A DNA stretch of 64,000 bases from Mantis religiosa (lineage: Eukaryota; Arthropoda; Insecta; Mantodea; Mantidae): assembly GCA_030765055.1 (NCBI GenBank), contig CM060950.1, forward strand, positions 15,554,306 through 15,618,305. The letters are read 5' to 3'. A program made the translations under genes and the position numbers. The notes under the pieces were generated by a model, which saw only the letters and a program-made list of their open reading frames with translations, searched no databases and was not told where the DNA came from. The first letter of the stretch is position 1; each line of letters starts with the position of its first letter. Shown one piece after another: positions 1-10,645 of this stretch.

Positions 1-417
1 GATTTCTATCTAATATGCTTTAATGCTAACTGTGCTTAGCCCAACTTTGAATTTTATGCTGTCCATTGTTATGAGGTGTTTAGCCTTTACTATATACCAT
101 AATTCAGTGCTTTCTCATCATACAATAGCCTACACTTTAGCTCATAGAAATACTTTTAGCACAACCTATTCTATCCTTACGTCTAATTTGTTGACTTCAG
201 CCTGTACAGTGACGTTGAATACTGATGTACTTCTGGGGGTATAGTTGGTACTGCTTGTATCATTGTTGGCAATTGTACTTGCAACCGTCTCTTTGTTGTT
301 GGTGTTTCTTTTTGAATAACTTCAGCCAGTGGGGTCTGGTTAGTGGAAGATGGTTATAAAGTTACCTGAGAGGAGAACAAATAATAATTTTTAACAATGT
401 TCATTTATTTTTCTTTA
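1..417. other. Unassigned AT-rich sequence
   Basis: I see no coding, RNA or repeat signature here. The short open frames have no recognisable domain. The right border is set by the first match to the (AC)n-bearing repeat. Confidence 0.5.
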
Positions 418-675
418 GAGTGTGTCTTGCAGACCAGAGACTGCTTTAAGCGTTTATTGAGTAAAATATGACCTAGTGCGGGTAAATACTTGGCCGCCTA
501 AAATTCACATTATATGAAAATTCGGGATTTTAGTTTAAATTGCTTTTTCGGTCTATATAAAATCCATACAGTGAGCAACCGCTGGCCACAGAAACAGCTT
601 TATTGTGTTAATTTTTTCTATGAATATTTCACTATTTACATATGTACATTATGATTATCTCGCGCATCCAGTTAC

Positions 676-741
<66 letters not shown>

Positions 742-1355
742 CACACCTGGGCATAACTGCAGCCTGATTTTTAATAGAAGATAAGTGAAGGTCATTTGTT
801 TCTCCACGTGGGGTGCTGCAATGTTGCCCAGCACCAGACAGGAAGTAATGCAGATACCCTTTATTTATCCTTTCAACACTCGAAACATAAACAAAGTTTC
901 AAACTATATGAGTACGTGATTCACCAGTGTACCCAATCTGGCAATCTTTATTTACGTTTCCATAGCAACGACCTTCCCTTCTTACCTTTTGCGTCCCTTG
1001 CTTGATGATCTTCACGTATCTTCTTTTAAAAATCAGACTGTGATATGTCCCACTCATTCACACATACACGCTTACACACCAATAACGTGTTTCAAATAAG
1101 CTTGGCCGGTATCTCTTAATTACCTCGTTAAGTAGTATCCTCTCATTGGCTGCTGACATGGTATAGACTTTTGTGGGGATTTCGAAGCGAGTTCTCGAAT
1201 TTATTATTTTCATAACCATATGACCTAAATATATTACGTAACATAGTAAATTAATGTGGAATACTTGTTAGTTTTAAACACGTAATAAGGAGGAGGATCC
1301 TTGGTTTCAAACCTGTTGCTCGGGATGACTGACGATAGCACGTGTCTGTGGCAGT
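418..1355. repeat. (AC)n-bearing repeat, copy 1
   Basis: This copy starts inside the conserved block at TGTCTTGCAGACCA, runs through a region with TATCTCGCGCATCC just before an (AC)n tract, and ends near GATGACTGACGATAGCACGTG. The same order of blocks is seen near 16.72-17.55, 21.95-22.44, 24.69-25.20 and 45.99-46.77 kb. The 5' part of the conserved core (CTCCCCTGTCGG...) is missing. I see no coding capacity. It may be the non-coding part of a transposon, but the ends are not defined. Confidence 0.7.
677..739. repeat. (AC)n microsatellite
   Basis: About 31 uninterrupted AC units are read directly. The tract lies at the position where other copies of the host repeat also carry (AC)n. Confidence 0.98.
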
Positions 1356-2105
1356 CCTCACATAGCTGCTTATACCAGGTGAGTCACCTACCCCTATTTA
1401 TTTTTGAATCAACGCAACTTGCTAAGCAACATATGTGACTTATGCCTTTCTTGAATATCCTCTAATGGATGATCTGTAGAACAGTTTATACAGGATGGGT
1501 AGATAACTTAATGCTGTATGGGACACAAAGCAATCACTATGTATGTCGATTCCAAAAACTTCATACCCAGATAAGAAAGCTGCAGTAGTAATTTTAGGGA
1601 GTTTACAAACTTTTGTTCATTAGCGTGCATTCACAAACAACTTTAACCACGCCCCTGAAGGAACAGCATATCACATGCATCAGTTAACAACATTGGAACA
1701 CAAAATGGCAGATCTACCAGTGGGACCAATTGGATTCAAATATTCAGCCAACACGTGTTTTCATTGCACAGCCATGTCAAAAATGGGAAGAATTAAGTAG
1801 ATAGTTTTCGCTTCTGTCACAAATTACGGGAGTTTTTATCTCATACAGTAATTATAATGGAAGATGCAGTATTTCTATTTGCGTTAAAGCTGCCAAAACG
1901 AGCCAAAATACTGCATAACGCTGTAGAAAGCGTGTAAAAGTTCGAGCTGGGTCTTAGATCCGCGGTTATTTAATTCATATAGAAGCCTTCCCTAGCAAAG
2001 TAGCGTTGGCTAAGTGTTATCATACAGTTTACTTCACTTGTATGCATCATTTCAGTCATCGTCCAATATGACTGAAAGTTGGAGGACGTAACTAACACAC
2101 AAAAA
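1356..2105. other. Unassigned sequence
   Basis: No reading frame with a recognisable domain and no match to the other repeats of the window was noticed. Confidence 0.45.
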
Positions 2106-2850
2106 AGTACACGGATGGATACATTTTGGCGAAAATAGGTTACTTGACTCCAAGATTACACTACTTATTATTTTTCTATTTCGTCAGGGACGTTGGAATT
2201 TGGGCCTTCTTATGTTGGATGGCGTTGGTGGTGCGCATAGGGACCGATAGGAGTTCACGCAAACATACGTTTTACACGGTTTGGAGATATTTTAGGCTTG
2301 TTTTGATGTGTTGGCCCAGAACACAGGGACGTAGAGGACCACTGGAAGACTAAATGATCTGTACAGGACTAACTTCGAGCGAATCTTTACCTGTTTGCCT
2401 CTGAATATGCGGGTTACAGCTTTAATCGCTATCACCTCTTGTTTGTGCTATCCTTTAAGCTGATGGACCACAGCATCGTGTGTGTCAGTATCAAGTCGAC
2501 GTTTTTGATCTGCTGACGACAGTGCAATAATAGACCACTACAATTAGATCCATTGCAAATTGTGATGCCGTCTTGAAGAATGAATCAGCTAGCATTGTTT
2601 ACATTAATTTAGAATTTACAGCAAGGAAACGAAACGGACAATATCCTGCAGCATTACTGATAGGTCAAAATGAGGATTTTTTTGTTGGCTGTATATTGCA
2701 CTGTCATCAGCACCAATGGTGGCTCTGCATCTGAGGTGGATGTGGAAAACGTTTGTAAAAGAATCATACAGGAGCGCAGACATAATAGCCTCATGTGGCA
2801 CACCAGTCTGAATGGACCTCACCAGCGAGGAGAAGTCGCCCACTTTGGCG
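2106..2850 (-). pseudogene. Jockey-type LINE reverse transcriptase fragment, copy 1 (3' part)
   Basis: On the minus strand, 2843-2616 reads QTGVPHEAIMSALLYD, the RT motif-B block (family form GVPQGAIMSP). It is followed by GADDSAIY at residues 44-51 of that frame, the YADD catalytic box with its Tyr replaced. Lower coordinates hold the thumb region in broken frames (KYLQT..QN, then an IPTSLTK block). This is the polymerase of a non-LTR retrotransposon, which copies RNA into the chromosome at a nicked target. The frame is broken by stops and shifts, so it cannot be active. The fragment is paralogous to 5.89-6.43 and 47.2-47.7 kb. Its 5' side is interrupted at 2851 by two TIR elements and resumes at 4061. 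Confidence 0.8.
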
Positions 2851-2852
2851 TA

Positions 2853-3214
2853 AAGTCTGTTTCTTTAACGGGTGTGCAGTTCCCACTCAAAGGGACCCCA
2901 AAGGACATGACCTTCCCGCCCACTAATGACCGTCATAAATTTATCTCCACACTTCAGAAATGGAACACTGACGTTGGAGACCAATAGCAACCCCGATTTC
3001 TGATAATGACAGTTCCATATCTACTCCGCGTGGAGTCTCAGTTGCCAAAATTCCAACTTCCAGTTGTTCTGTTTCATTAGGTGCAAGACGGTGATGTTAA
3101 AATGTTGCAACCTTGTAGAGAGGACGGTCTGCAGGAGGGTCCATGTTGTAAAACCATTATGAGGGTTCCTCAAAGAAAGCGGCCGCCGTGCACTTGCGTT
3201 GAGTAGACAGACTT
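2853..3214. mobile_element. 362-bp TIR element (MITE-2 family), TA target duplication
   Basis: The ends are AAGTCTGTTT... and ...AGACAGACTT, flanked by TA at 2851-2852 and 3215-3216. The left 150 bp is the reverse complement of the right part of the 1010-bp element at 25198-26207, which carries a transposase remnant. This copy is therefore a short non-coding derivative of the same Tc1/mariner-superfamily element. The paralogous locus at 6425-6440 lacks it and gives the empty site. The right-hand TA is also the left TA of the neighbouring MITE-1 element. Confidence 0.82.
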
Positions 3215-3216
3215 TA

Positions 3217-4058
3217 CAGTCCGGTGCAGGGAAACTTTCCGATATATGGAACAACTGTTTAGGCTGGTAAGTGAATGGCACCACGCCCCCAGTTTAAACC
3301 CCTGACAGTGACAGGAAGGCGTGCGTCTGCCATTTGTTTCGGGATGGCGGCGGTGAACCAGAAGCCCAGACAATTTAAGCTACATTGAAACATATAATTC
3401 AGAATGTATCTCCTCGGACTTTGACTATTATATTAGCAGTTATTAAGGACATGGGCAGATTGCCCATTCTTTTTGAATAGTGAACCTTCTAAGGTTAGTG
3501 CAGTTTTCTTGGAAAGGGAATGAGGAATAGGACAAATTTATTTGTTTTATTATGTGTCTCTACTTATACTTCACATTGTGCATAGTTATTTAGAATCATC
3601 TCATTTAATTGCAAAAAATTTAAAGTTGTAACCTAAGCTCTATCTCCACAAAATATACCGTGCATTCTAAAGCATATCTTCGTCACATAGACAAACATAA
3701 GGGGAAACCATTAAGACGATAATATGCTAGTAATTAATCCACGAACGCCCATTGCTTATAACCCAATCCTTGTCCTTCTCCCTGGTTCCCGAGTTATGAC
3801 ATCAAACAAATGAGCGACGGACACAGCAAGGAGGTGATGTTGACAATCGTTCCACTAAGGTTAAATTCCTCCTTACACCTCCCCTCGCACCTTATTCATC
3901 GGTCATTGCTTGTGTTATTAGATTTCGATATAAACTAATAAGAGATGGGCACCGCCAGGACTGCTGTAAAACACGAATATTGAAAGGGTTATGTGAACAT
4001 TATATAAAGCAACACACCAAACGATACCAACATCGGAACATTTCCGTGCACCGGACTT
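3217..4058. mobile_element. 842-bp TIR element (MITE-1 family), copy A
   Basis: The left end CAGTCCGGTGCAGGGAAACT and right end ...TTTCCGTGCACCGGACTT form inverted repeats of about 26 bp. TA flanks both sides (3215-3216, 4059-4060), as in Tc1/mariner-type insertion. Two other full-length copies exist at 6435-7275 (same orientation) and 35139-35954 (inverted). No transposase domain is visible inside, so I call it non-autonomous. Confidence 0.85.
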
Positions 4059-4060
4059 TA

Positions 4061-4130
4061 AATAAGCTGGTCATATAAAAAAAATTGTACTGCAGCGTTA
4101 GAGAATCTTAAATGACGGATCACTCCCGGT

Positions 4131-4170
<40 letters not shown>

Positions 4171-4633
4171 TAATTTGCGTCCTCCAACGTAGTCATATCG
4201 GACGATGAATGGAATGGGTGAAATGATGCTCAAATAAGCTCGGGGTCCATGGAGCTTGAGTTACACGACATTTGTCTTTCAGGATAAGGGAAAACCCTGG
4301 TTAAAAAGCCTTATCCAGGTAACTCACCCTGACCGAGATTCGAACTCGGGACCTCTTGAACGTGAGGCAGACAAGCTGCTACCACCACGCTAAAGGCCGA
4401 TATACCAGCAACGATCAAATGGGGCTTTGACCAACAAAAATAACGCCAACGTTGAAGCACCATTGTTCAATTGCTCTCTGACGCCATCAGCTAAGGTTAA
4501 AAGCCTCAATTCTGTTGAATATCCTTTTCGAAAGACAAAATTGTAATTTGAGAGGCCCTCAAGTGCCGAAACTTATCATTGGAGTGGAAAAAGTATTATT
4601 TTACGCTTTCCAAACGGTTATCTATACCAAGCT
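4061..4633 (-). pseudogene. Jockey-type LINE RT fragment, copy 1 (5' part, split by a SINE)
   Basis: Aligned by eye with the clearer RT at 47.55-48.06 kb, this continues the minus-strand LINE upstream of the TIR elements. Shared blocks include CCAACGTTGAAGC, CATCAGCTAAGGTTAAAAG and TGTCCTTTTCGAAAGACAAA (here with a single-base change). These encode the RT palm around the FDRCW and FRKGHST motifs. A SINE occupies 4132-4394 within it. The frame is not open. Confidence 0.7.
4132..4394 (-). mobile_element. tRNA-derived SINE, family S1
   Basis: In plus orientation it begins with a long T tract (reverse complement of the poly-A tail). It ends with a tRNA-like head whose B box reads GAGATTCGAACTCGGG in reverse complement and whose A-box region lies near CTACCACCACGCTA. 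Other S1 copies are at 7351, 20434, 45249 and 46896. This copy and the one at 7351 occupy the same position of the same LINE paralog, so they descend from one insertion. Confidence 0.85.
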
Positions 4634-5000
4634 CCCCTGTCGGACGATACGATCATACCGAAGTGTGACGTAGCTTGGGTGGGAGATCAATACCAGCATT
4701 AAGGCGTGTCTCGCAGACCATGAGCACCTATAACTGCATTTAAGAAAGCAAAAACAGCGTTTGTTGCTGACGTCTTCATAATCTGATTTTATTATATAGT
4801 GTGCTGTAAGGTGTTGTAGTTTCTTAGAGAAGAGGCTGTACTAGACAGAAAAATATAAAGCAGATTTGGAAATATTACATTCCAATACATTTGACTTGGG
4901 TTCAAATCCTACGTGAATAGCTCACAAATTGTATTACCCTTTGTTTCATCTCTTGGGCGCGTAATTTGATAGTATAATACAAATAACACTTTTATAACGT
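4634..5000. repeat. Conserved core module plus 3' extension, copy at 4.6 kb
   Basis: The block has CTCCCCTGTCGGACGAT, TGACGTAGCTTGG, AGATCAATACCAG and TGTCTCGCAGACCATGAG in order. It is followed by an extension (GCAAAAACAGCGTTTGTTGC... and GAGGCTGTACTAGAC...) shared with 7.82-8.1, 12.78-13.1 and 48.06-48.35 kb. Its place on the 5' side of decayed minus-strand Jockey RTs suggests it belongs to the LINE's upstream region, but this is inference. Confidence 0.65.
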
Positions 5001-5655
5001 TATAGGTGTTTACAAAATACAATAATAGCCATGTTTGTGCTGGCAGATAGTAATAAATGTGTAGTTCCTAGTAGATTTTTTATTATGGTGGGTATTTTGC
5101 TTGACCCATTCAACCAAGTTTTAAACATTTTACAAATGCAAAAGGCATGAAACAAGATGAGCTCCGCCCAACTTATATGGCGAGCAAATCCCTATAGGTC
5201 CCTAATTATGGGATTGTAATTCTTTGGCCTTTGGCTCACAAGTGAACCAATAGCAAAAATAAACAAATCAGTAACTAAAATACAGGCAATAAAGTTTGGG
5301 AGAAAGGAAAACAATGAAACTATGCGACGTCGTTTTGAACCTAGCCTTCGTATCAACACATTCCAGCAAGCTAACCCTCTCCGCCAGCTGCCACGTACTC
5401 TCTGGTGCCCTTTAGGAAAGCATTCGTTTATCACCTTGTTAATATAATATACATGTAAACCAGTTTATTTATGCTTTTCGCAACTTCTTGGTTCTTATTC
5501 AGGGCTGTAAGTATTAATGCTGGGGGAGTAGAGTACCGAATAGAAGGACAGAGCTGCAATAACGGATTTTATGCTAAAAGGGTCAATGTTTTCACATTGG
5601 ACTATAAACTACGAGTTGCATAGATCACAGTAAATAGGGGCAGAAGACTCAACTG
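5001..5655. other. Unassigned sequence
   Basis: No recognisable gene or repeat. The 80-codon minus-strand frame at 5192-5434 matches no family I know and has no paralog in the window. Confidence 0.45.
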
Positions 5656-6432
5656 GTATGTTACTTTTATAGCTAACCTTGCTTTGAACTGCATTAGTTA
5701 TACATTACCATTAAGCGTGTGACATGAGCGTCATTATAAACTTGTATTTTACATGCCTTCACATAGTTATTTGCATGATTTTATCTATCTTTTTGGTAAT
5801 TATTATGACAATTACTGCAGGTTTCGACGTGTGTGAAATCATCGCCTACGGCGTAGAGAGCATTAGCCGATAGGAAGGTATGGGGTAGGCAATAGTACAC
5901 GGATAGATACATGATGGCGGAACAAGGTTATTTGACTCAAAGATTACACTATTTACTATTTTGCTACTTCGTCAGGGATGTTGGGATTTGGGCTTTCTTA
6001 TGTAGGTTGGCGTTGATGGTGTGGATAGGGACCGATAGGAGTTCACGCAAATACACATTTTGCACGTTTTCGGGATATTTCAGCTTGTTTTGATGTGTTG
6101 GCCCAGAACACAGAGGCGTATAGGACCACTGGAAGACTAAATAATCTGTACAGGACTAACTTCGAGTGAATCTTTACCTGTTTGCCTCTGAATATGCGGG
6201 GTACAACTTTAATCGCTATCAGCTTTTGTTTGCGCTATCTTTTAACCTGATGGACCACAGCATCGTGTGTGTCAGTATCAAGCCGAGGTGTTTGATCTGC
6301 TGACGACCGTGCAATAATAGACCACTACAATTAGATTCATTGCAAATTGTGACGCCGTTTTGAAGAATAAATCAGCTAGCATTTGTTTACATTAATTTAG
6401 ATTTTACAGCCAGGAAATCGTCCACTTGGACG
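5656..6432 (-). pseudogene. Jockey-type LINE fragment, copy 2 (3' part)
   Basis: 5.66-5.90 kb matches 46.75-46.89 and 47.15-47.22 kb. 5.90-6.41 kb matches the LINE 3' region at 2.11-2.60 kb closely (for example GATAGGAGTTCACGCAAA and CACAGCATCGTGTGTGTCAG). Compared with copy 1, the motif B/YADD segment is deleted at about 6415. Stops are present in all frames. At 5818-5828 the TTTCGACGTG site is uninterrupted, giving the empty site for the SINE at 46896-47145. Confidence 0.7.
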
Positions 6433-6434
6433 TA

Positions 6435-7275
6435 AAGTCCGGTGCAGGGACACTTTCCGACATTGGAACAGCTGTTAGGTTGGTAGGTGAATGGCACCAC
6501 GCCCCCAGTTTAAACCCCTGACTGTGACAGGAAGGCGTGCGCCTGCCCTTTGTTTCGCGATGGCGGAGGTGAACCAGAAGCCCAGACAGTTAAAGCTACA
6601 TTGGAACATATAATTCAGAATGTATCTCATCGGGCTTTGACTATTTTATTAGCGGTTATTAAGGACAGAAGCAGCCTGTCTATCTCTTTTGAATAATGAA
6701 CCTTCTAAGGTTAGTGCAGTTTTCATGGGAAGGGAATGAGGGATGGGGCATATTTATTTGTTTTATTATGTGTATCAACTTGTACTTCACATTGTGCATA
6801 TTTATTTAGAATCATCTCATTTCATTACAAAAAAAAAAAATTAAAGCTGTGACCTAAGCTCTATCTCCACAAAATATACCGAACACACTAAAACAAATTT
6901 TCGTCACGTAGACAAACATAAGGGGAAAACATAAAGACGATAATATTCTAGTAATTAATCCACGAACTCCCTTCCTTATGACCCACCCCTTCTCCTGCCT
7001 GGTTCCCGAGTTCTGATTTCAAACAAATGAACGACGGACACAGCAAGGAGGTGATGTTGACAATCGTTCCACTAAGGTTAGATTCCTCCTTACCCCTCCC
7101 CTCGCACCTTATTCATCGGTCATTGCCTGTGTTATTAGATTTTGATATAAACCAATAAGAGATTGGCACAGCCAGGTCTGCTGTAAAACACGAATGGTGA
7201 GACGTTTATGCCAACATTATATAAAGTAACACACCAAAAGATACAAACATCGGAACATTTCCGTGCACCAGACTG
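6435..7275. mobile_element. 841-bp TIR element (MITE-1 family), copy B
   Basis: The ends AAGTCCGGTGCAGGGACACT and ...CCGTGCACCAGACTG match copy A throughout, with flanking TA at 6433-6434 and 7276-7277. It lies at the same position of the LINE as copy A, so the two reflect one insertion followed by duplication. The MITE-2 element next to copy A is absent here. Confidence 0.85.
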
Positions 7276-7277
7276 TA

Positions 7278-7815
7278 CATCAGCTGGTTATCTAAAAAAA
7301 ATTGTACTGCATCGGCAGAGAATCTAAAATGACGGAACATTCCCGGTGCATTTTGTTGTTGTTGTAATTTACGTCCTCCAACGTAAAGTCATATCGTACG
7401 ACGAATTGGATGGGTGAAATGATGCTCAAATGATCCCGGGGTCCATGGAGCTTAGAGTTACCCAACATTCGTCTTTCAGGATAAGGGAAAACCCCGGATA
7501 AAGCCTTATCCAAGTAACTCACCCTGACAGAGATTCCAACATGGACCTCTTGAACGTGAGGCAGACATGCTACCACTACGCTAAAGGCCGATATACCAGC
7601 AACGATCAAATGGGGCTTTGACCAGCAAAAATAACGCCGACGTTGAAGCACCATTGTTCAATTGCTCTCTGACGTCATCAGCTAAGGTTAAAAGCCTCAG
7701 TTCTGTTGAATGTCCTTTTCGAAAGACAAAACTGTAATTTGAAAGGCCCTCAAGTGCCGAAACTTGTTCTTGGAGTGGAAAAAGTAGTATTTTACGCTTT
7801 TCGAAAGGTTAGTTC
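7278..7815 (-). pseudogene. Jockey-type LINE RT fragment, copy 2 (5' part, split by a SINE)
   Basis: Minus-strand reading gives HRECSVILDSLPMQYNFF at 7345-7292, the RT region just after motif A (compare HRECPGILDSLPLLHN at 47.9 kb). On the other side of the SINE, about 7654-7590, the frame reads LVKAPFDRCWY, the motif-A block. Polymerase function is lost through the SINE and the adjacent TIR insertion. Confidence 0.75.
7351..7587 (-). mobile_element. tRNA-derived SINE, family S1
   Basis: It has the same body as the 4132 copy, with a short degenerate tail (TTTTGTTGTTGTTG). The head at the right end is partly eroded (GAGATTCCAACATGGACC). It interrupts RT motif A of the host LINE. Confidence 0.83.
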
Positions 7816-8450
7816 TACCGCGCTCCCCTGTTGGACGATACCATCATACCGCAGTGTGATGTAGCTTCGCAACAGGAAATCAATACCAGCGTTAAGGCGT
7901 GTCTCGCAGACCATGAGCCCCGATAACTGCACTTGAGGAAGCAAAAACAGCGTTTGATGCTGACGTCTTCATAATCGTTGATCTTATTTCTATTATTTAG
8001 TCTGTTGTAGGGTATTGTAGTTTCTTACAGACGAGGCTGTACTAGACTGAGATATATAAAACTGATTTGGAAATAGTACATTCCAGGCCCGGAAATACAA
8101 AATATGTATTCGGAAGATCTCACATAAGAATGTAAAGCACTCACTCGGTCAATACAAAATCAACAATGAAGGCAACACCAGTAACATGACTACAAGAAAT
8201 AATGGCAGATAGTGCTTTTGATGAAACATTCCTATGTAACTTCGGAGGGAATGGCATAACTTTTGTATCTAACACTTATGTGGTAGAAAAAGTAAATAAG
8301 GAACAAACAATATATAAATTATACTTAATTAATAAATTATAAGTCAATTCGGCCAAACGAGACTTCTTGTCGGTTAAACTTCAAACGTAAACTGTCATGT
8401 ACCTACATTTACTTGCATGACTTTTTCCACTTGCTCTTGTATTATCTCTA
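7816..8450. repeat. Conserved core module plus extension, copy at 7.8 kb
   Basis: It contains CTCCCCTGTTGGACGATACC, TGATGTAGCTTCGCAACAGG, AAATCAATACCAG and TGTCTCGCAGACCATGAG. The extension runs through CATTCCAGGCCCGGAAATAC and TAACTTCGGAGGGAATGGC, shared with 13.05-13.25 and 48.33-48.6 kb. No coding frame was recognised. Confidence 0.65.
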
Positions 8451-9112
8451 AAATTATTGCTCCTCTATCAACTTCAACATAATCGGGATAAACGTTTGTG
8501 AAAATTGCTTAGTTACGGACTAATTTATATAGGTGTAAACAGTAAGCTGGAGGAATTGTGGTCCCTGGTATTTAAACGGAAGAACTACTGAATAATACTA
8601 CGTTGAAATTTCTAAAGTAAACAGAAATTTTGAACCATTCATAAACACACATATAATGTGAAGAGACATGTTCTGCCTATGCAGCATTCCTCAAGCCAGC
8701 TGGAAGTGTAATTTCATCTCGTTCGAATTTAGCTTTTTCAAAGTAATTCTTTTGTCACGTCATGTCAAACGTTTACATTTCTGCTCTGAGTAATTACAAA
8801 TATACGTACACGCATACACGCTAACCAATAATGATGTTCATTATTGTGCATTATAATACATTTGTACTTTTATTGTATTAGGAAAACTATTTGAACTAAA
8901 AATATGGGGGCTTTGCGGTTATGTTGGACACATTATTCCCCACCTTTATCATGGCTAGCTTTTTGCAAAATTTCAACGTTTGTATTCATTAGAGAGGGAT
9001 CAACTGGCACTCGTCAACACCACTTACTGGGAATGCAATATGACAACACCGCAGGCCTTAGATTGGTTGCCCACCTAGTATCGTTCAATAACAATCGTCC
9101 CTTTTAAAACCA
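8451..9112. repeat. Dispersed repeat, paired with 18.64-19.19 kb
   Basis: Blocks such as TCACGTCATGTCAAACGTTT, AATTACAAATATACGT and ACACCGCAGG are collinear with 18.64-19.19 kb in the same orientation. A partial third copy (18.47-18.64 kb) stands in tandem there. I see no coding domain. The identity of the element is unknown. Confidence 0.6.
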
Positions 9113-9659
9113 GTGGCGGCTCGTGCCGAAAAATAACGGCGTGCTGCGGGAAAAAATCCATGCAACTCTTCTAGTTTCGAAAAATGAAGTGCATGCGCCG
9201 ATATTTTTCATGATATGAACAGAATATCTACCTCCTTTCTCTTTCTACTTAATTTTTAGATCGGGTATTGGTCGCCCGAACATTTTTATACTAACCCTTT
9301 CTCTAAAGCTCTCCTTGAAAAGGGAGTTTTCAGAACTTCATTTCCGTGCTAATTATTTATTGGTTAAAGTTTTCGTAATATTAAATTACTCATACACTGA
9401 ATAAAGTGAATTTATAATACGTTTCACACCCACACACAAAATAAAGAAACTGATATCAGCAATAAATAACGTTACACAAAGAAGATATATTTGGATACAA
9501 TGTGTGCACTTGTTACGGGCTATTCCAGTTATGGTCGCGGGAATGGAGTATCGTGCCAACATGATAGGCGCATCACAAACAATCTGCCTTGCGATTTAAT
9601 GACCATTAGATATTAGATCTGTTTACGTAAGAAGGATGAAATTCGTTTCTAGAACTAAA
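9113..9659. other. Unassigned sequence
   Basis: The start, AGTGGCGGCTCGTGCCGAAA, resembles a block at 22426-22446 (GGTGGCGGCTCATGGCCGAAA) and might be a DNA-transposon terminus. No matching opposite end was found. Confidence 0.35.
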
Positions 9660-10033
9660 ATAAAAAGGAATGAGTTAGTTAGTTACTAACACTCCCCACA
9701 TGGCAACCTTGGCCTTCGGGGTAACCTCACCCCACCAAGTGATGACCGGACCCATTTCTCAGGTGGAGGCACCCAGAGGGCGGTGTCCATTACCTCCGAT
9801 GATAGGGTGATAGTGAAGATGGCGGTGAGGTGAGAGGACCTACAGTTTTTACCGTGGACTCCGAACCACGTTGGGCATAGGGGATACTTCACGTGTGCTA
9901 GACAGAGGTGAAGGCGTGGATAGGGCCGACTTAAAATCGCCAACCCCAGAGCCGGGAATCGAACTCGGGACCCTTAGAACGGGAGCCGCGAACGAAACCA
10001 CCGCGCTACCCCGGCGCCCATAAAAAGGAATGA
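9660..10033 (-). mobile_element. tRNA-derived SINE, family S2, with 14-bp target duplication
   Basis: The element body is 9674-10019. ATAAAAAGGAATGA stands at 9660-9673 and again at 10020-10033, a perfect 14-bp target duplication. Read on the minus strand, the head has an A-box-like GGGTAGCGCGGTGG and a B-box GAGTTCGATTCCCGGC. It then has about 270 bp of unrelated body and a tail of TAAC-type repeats (GTTAGTTAGTTACTAAC on the plus strand). A Pol III-transcribed, LINE-mobilised SINE is the straightforward reading. The intact duplication suggests a fairly recent insertion. Confidence 0.9.
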
Positions 10034-10087
10034 TAGATTGTTAAATTATTTTCAATGTATATTCAAGTTCTACAGCTATGACTATGG

Positions 10088-10489
10088 GTGTTAGTGACCC
10101 TGCTTCACCGTACAGCGAAAGATCACCGCGCAACACTCAGCTGCAGCACGCATTTGTGCGAAAATCTAGGGAACTTAGGACATCAGGGAGGCAAAAGGGG
10201 AAGGTTGCACGCATGCAGAATAACTGATTACCGAGTTTGCTGGCTCTCAGCACGTTCAAGTCAAGGATGCGTTTCAATAGTTACGCAGGTGCTTTCCATG
10301 CATCAAGAGTTCATTAATGGTCGTATGCGATTTCTTATTCTTACAACAATGCACTGTTATTTACATGACCTTTTAAAATTTCTACAACGTGAATTAAAAA
10401 ACAGAAAAGAGTGTGCTGCAGCACTACAGCACGTAAGAACGAGCCAACCCCGTTTGAAACACATAATAACTGAGTCCCACAAAACATAA
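10088..10489 (+). other. Unrecognised 133-codon open frame
   Basis: This is the longest plus-strand frame in the first 30 kb that does not fall on a recognised repeat. The translation starts MLVTLLHRTAKDHRATL. It shows no domain, signal peptide or membrane segment I can name, and no paralog in the window. No splice-site context was established. Chance openness is as likely as a real exon, and I do not assign a function. Confidence 0.12.
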
Positions 10490-10563
10490 TGCGAGAGAAC
10501 CTAATGGTCTACTGGGTAAATATACGAGTGAAATGGAGAATTTAATGACAGGATGGCACGTTG

Positions 10564-10645
10564 GCCATGGTAGCTCAATGGGTTAGAGCCGCTGGACTAA
10601 AACCAGGGGATCCGTGGTTCAAACTTCGGCCATGGCATTGAATTT
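10564..10645 (+). repeat. tRNA-derived SINE head, family S3
   Basis: 10564-10636 folds as a tRNA-like cloverleaf: acceptor GCCATGG/CCATGGC, D-arm GCTCAATGGGTTAGAGC, anticodon stem CTGG/CCAG and T-loop GGTTCAAA. The position before the anticodon is C, not the usual U, and the T-stem is weak, so it is not a functional tRNA. The same head followed by CATTGAATTTTT occurs at 34.49 kb (partial) and inverted at 32.23 kb, and a decayed start is at 20.41 kb. Confidence 0.7.
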
